Shown piece by piece: positions 5,148 through 5,430 of a DNA stretch of 5,430 nt. Source of the stretch: an uncultured Eubacteriales bacterium. GTDB lineage: Bacteria > Bacillota > Clostridia > Christensenellales > Borkfalkiaceae. The stretch spans positions 1 to 5,430 of the forward strand of contig CAJMCT010000070.1 of assembly GCA_905211955.1 (NCBI GenBank), written 5' to 3'. The position numbers and the translations under genes are program-made. Numbering within the stretch: position 1 is the stretch's first letter; each line of letters begins with the position of its first letter. The notes below the pieces were generated by a model that saw nothing but the letters and a program-made list of their open reading frames with translations, was not told where the DNA came from and did no database searches.

Positions 5148-5426
5148 TTAAGCCGAAAAATACTTGTTGAGAGAGCGAACGATTTTTTCGTCCGCAAAAC
5201 CAATGATAGGATTAAGACCTTGAGCCCCTAAGTTAGTGTTAGGGGCTTTATTTTTGCCAAAATTCATAAAGGTTTTAAGAATTGGCGTAAGCGCTTCGGG
5301 GTTTAGGTTTTTTAGAGTGCTTGCTATATCGAAAGAATTATTTTTTAGGCTTTCAAAAATAGGCGCGAAATTCTTATCGCCGTATTCTTCTAAGAAAAAA
5401 TTTAATAAAAATTGTAATATTTCCAT
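5148..5426 (-). CDS. Hypothetical small protein, convergent with the protease gene
   Basis: I do not recognise this 92-residue protein. It has a hydrophobic leucine- and phenylalanine-rich start (ILQFLLNFFL, 3-12), and a middle with repeated short amphipathic turns (IASTLKNLNPEALTPILKTF, 34-53). A polar linker rich in Asn, Gly and Pro follows (about 57-73), and then a short C-terminal helix (FADEKIVRSLNKYF, 77-90). The hydrophobic start is short for a signal peptide or membrane span and lacks a basic lead. The composition and ordered segment layout argue for a genuine gene. Its stop lies two bases from the protease stop on the opposite strand. Only four bases precede the ATG in the window, so its ribosome site and promoter are not visible and a longer N-terminus cannot be excluded. 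Confidence 0.65.
   Translation of the reverse strand: MEILQFLLNFFLEEYGDKNFAPIFESLKNNSFDIASTLKNLNPEALTPILKTFMNFGKNKAPNTNLGAQGLNPIIGFADEKIVRSLNKYFSA
5223..5255 (+). terminator. Intrinsic terminator of the regulator-protease operon, inside the convergent gene
   Basis: A perfect 9-bp stem pairs AGCCCCTAA (5223-5231) with TTAGGGGCT (5239-5247) around a 7-base loop, followed by TTTATTTTT on the + strand. It lies about 80 bases past the protease stop and within codons 60-68 of the minus-strand gene, in its polar linker. The minus-strand reading of the hairpin is followed by no T-run, so it should work only for + strand transcripts. Confidence 0.85.
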
Positions 5427-5430
5427 AATA

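Noticed and set aside
5175..5195. Hairpin GCGAACGA/TCGTCCGC with a five-T loop near the convergent stop codons
   Set aside because: It has one mismatch, no T-run follows on either strand, and it encodes the C-terminal helix of the minus-strand protein, so it is not a convincing terminator.
5049..5231. Short + strand open frame of 60 codons across the end of the protease gene
   Set aside because: It overlaps the GKG-containing protease C-terminal region in another frame, and its Arg/Thr-rich translation looks like a frame shadow.

Overview
The window looks like chromosomal DNA of a low-GC Gram-positive bacterium, most likely an uncultured gut-type member of the Clostridia. The reasons are AT-rich sequence with strong TTA (Leu) and AAA/GAA codon use, near-consensus sigma-A promoters with 17-bp spacers, AGGAG-type ribosome sites, a lipoprotein-type solute-binding protein (the Gram-positive arrangement), and a YerC-type TrpR relative of the kind found in Firmicutes. 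No mobile element, CRISPR array, tRNA or rRNA is visible, and no intergenic gap exceeds about 130 bases.

Region 1 (1-2730) is a four-gene operon on the + strand. A strong promoter (TTTACA, 17 bp, TATAAT) precedes a polar amino-acid ABC importer made of a binding lipoprotein, a permease and an ATPase. A small TrpR-superfamily regulator (YerC/YecD type) starts two bases after the ATPase stop. A clear intrinsic terminator closes the operon; its stem holds the last codons of the regulator and its loop holds the stop codon. Two copies of the same 18-bp dyad (ACTTTA-N6-TAAAGT) bracket the promoter, one over the -35 box and one over the predicted transcription start. This is the layout expected of a repressed promoter, and the regulator encoded in the operon is an attractive but untested candidate for the protein that binds it.

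Region 2 (2731-5255) is a second + strand operon with its own promoter (TTGAAA, 17 bp, TATACT). It encodes a PucR/CdaR-type transcription factor and, 14 bases downstream, a membrane-anchored S41 (CtpA-like) serine protease with a PDZ domain. The protease keeps the SASASE and GKG motifs, but its predicted catalytic Ser and Lys are 38 residues apart instead of the usual 25. Its terminator lies inside the convergent gene that follows.

Region 3 (5148-5426) is a small, unrecognised minus-strand gene whose stop codon is two bases from the protease stop. It reaches almost to the window edge.

Overall this is an ordinary transport and regulation neighbourhood with several uncommon details: the paired operators, the TrpR relative inside a transporter operon, a binding protein lacking the usual carboxylate-binding arginine, an ATPase with a Lys/Glu-rich insertion, the altered protease active-site spacing, and terminators embedded in coding sequence. 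I do not see evidence of a wholly new system.
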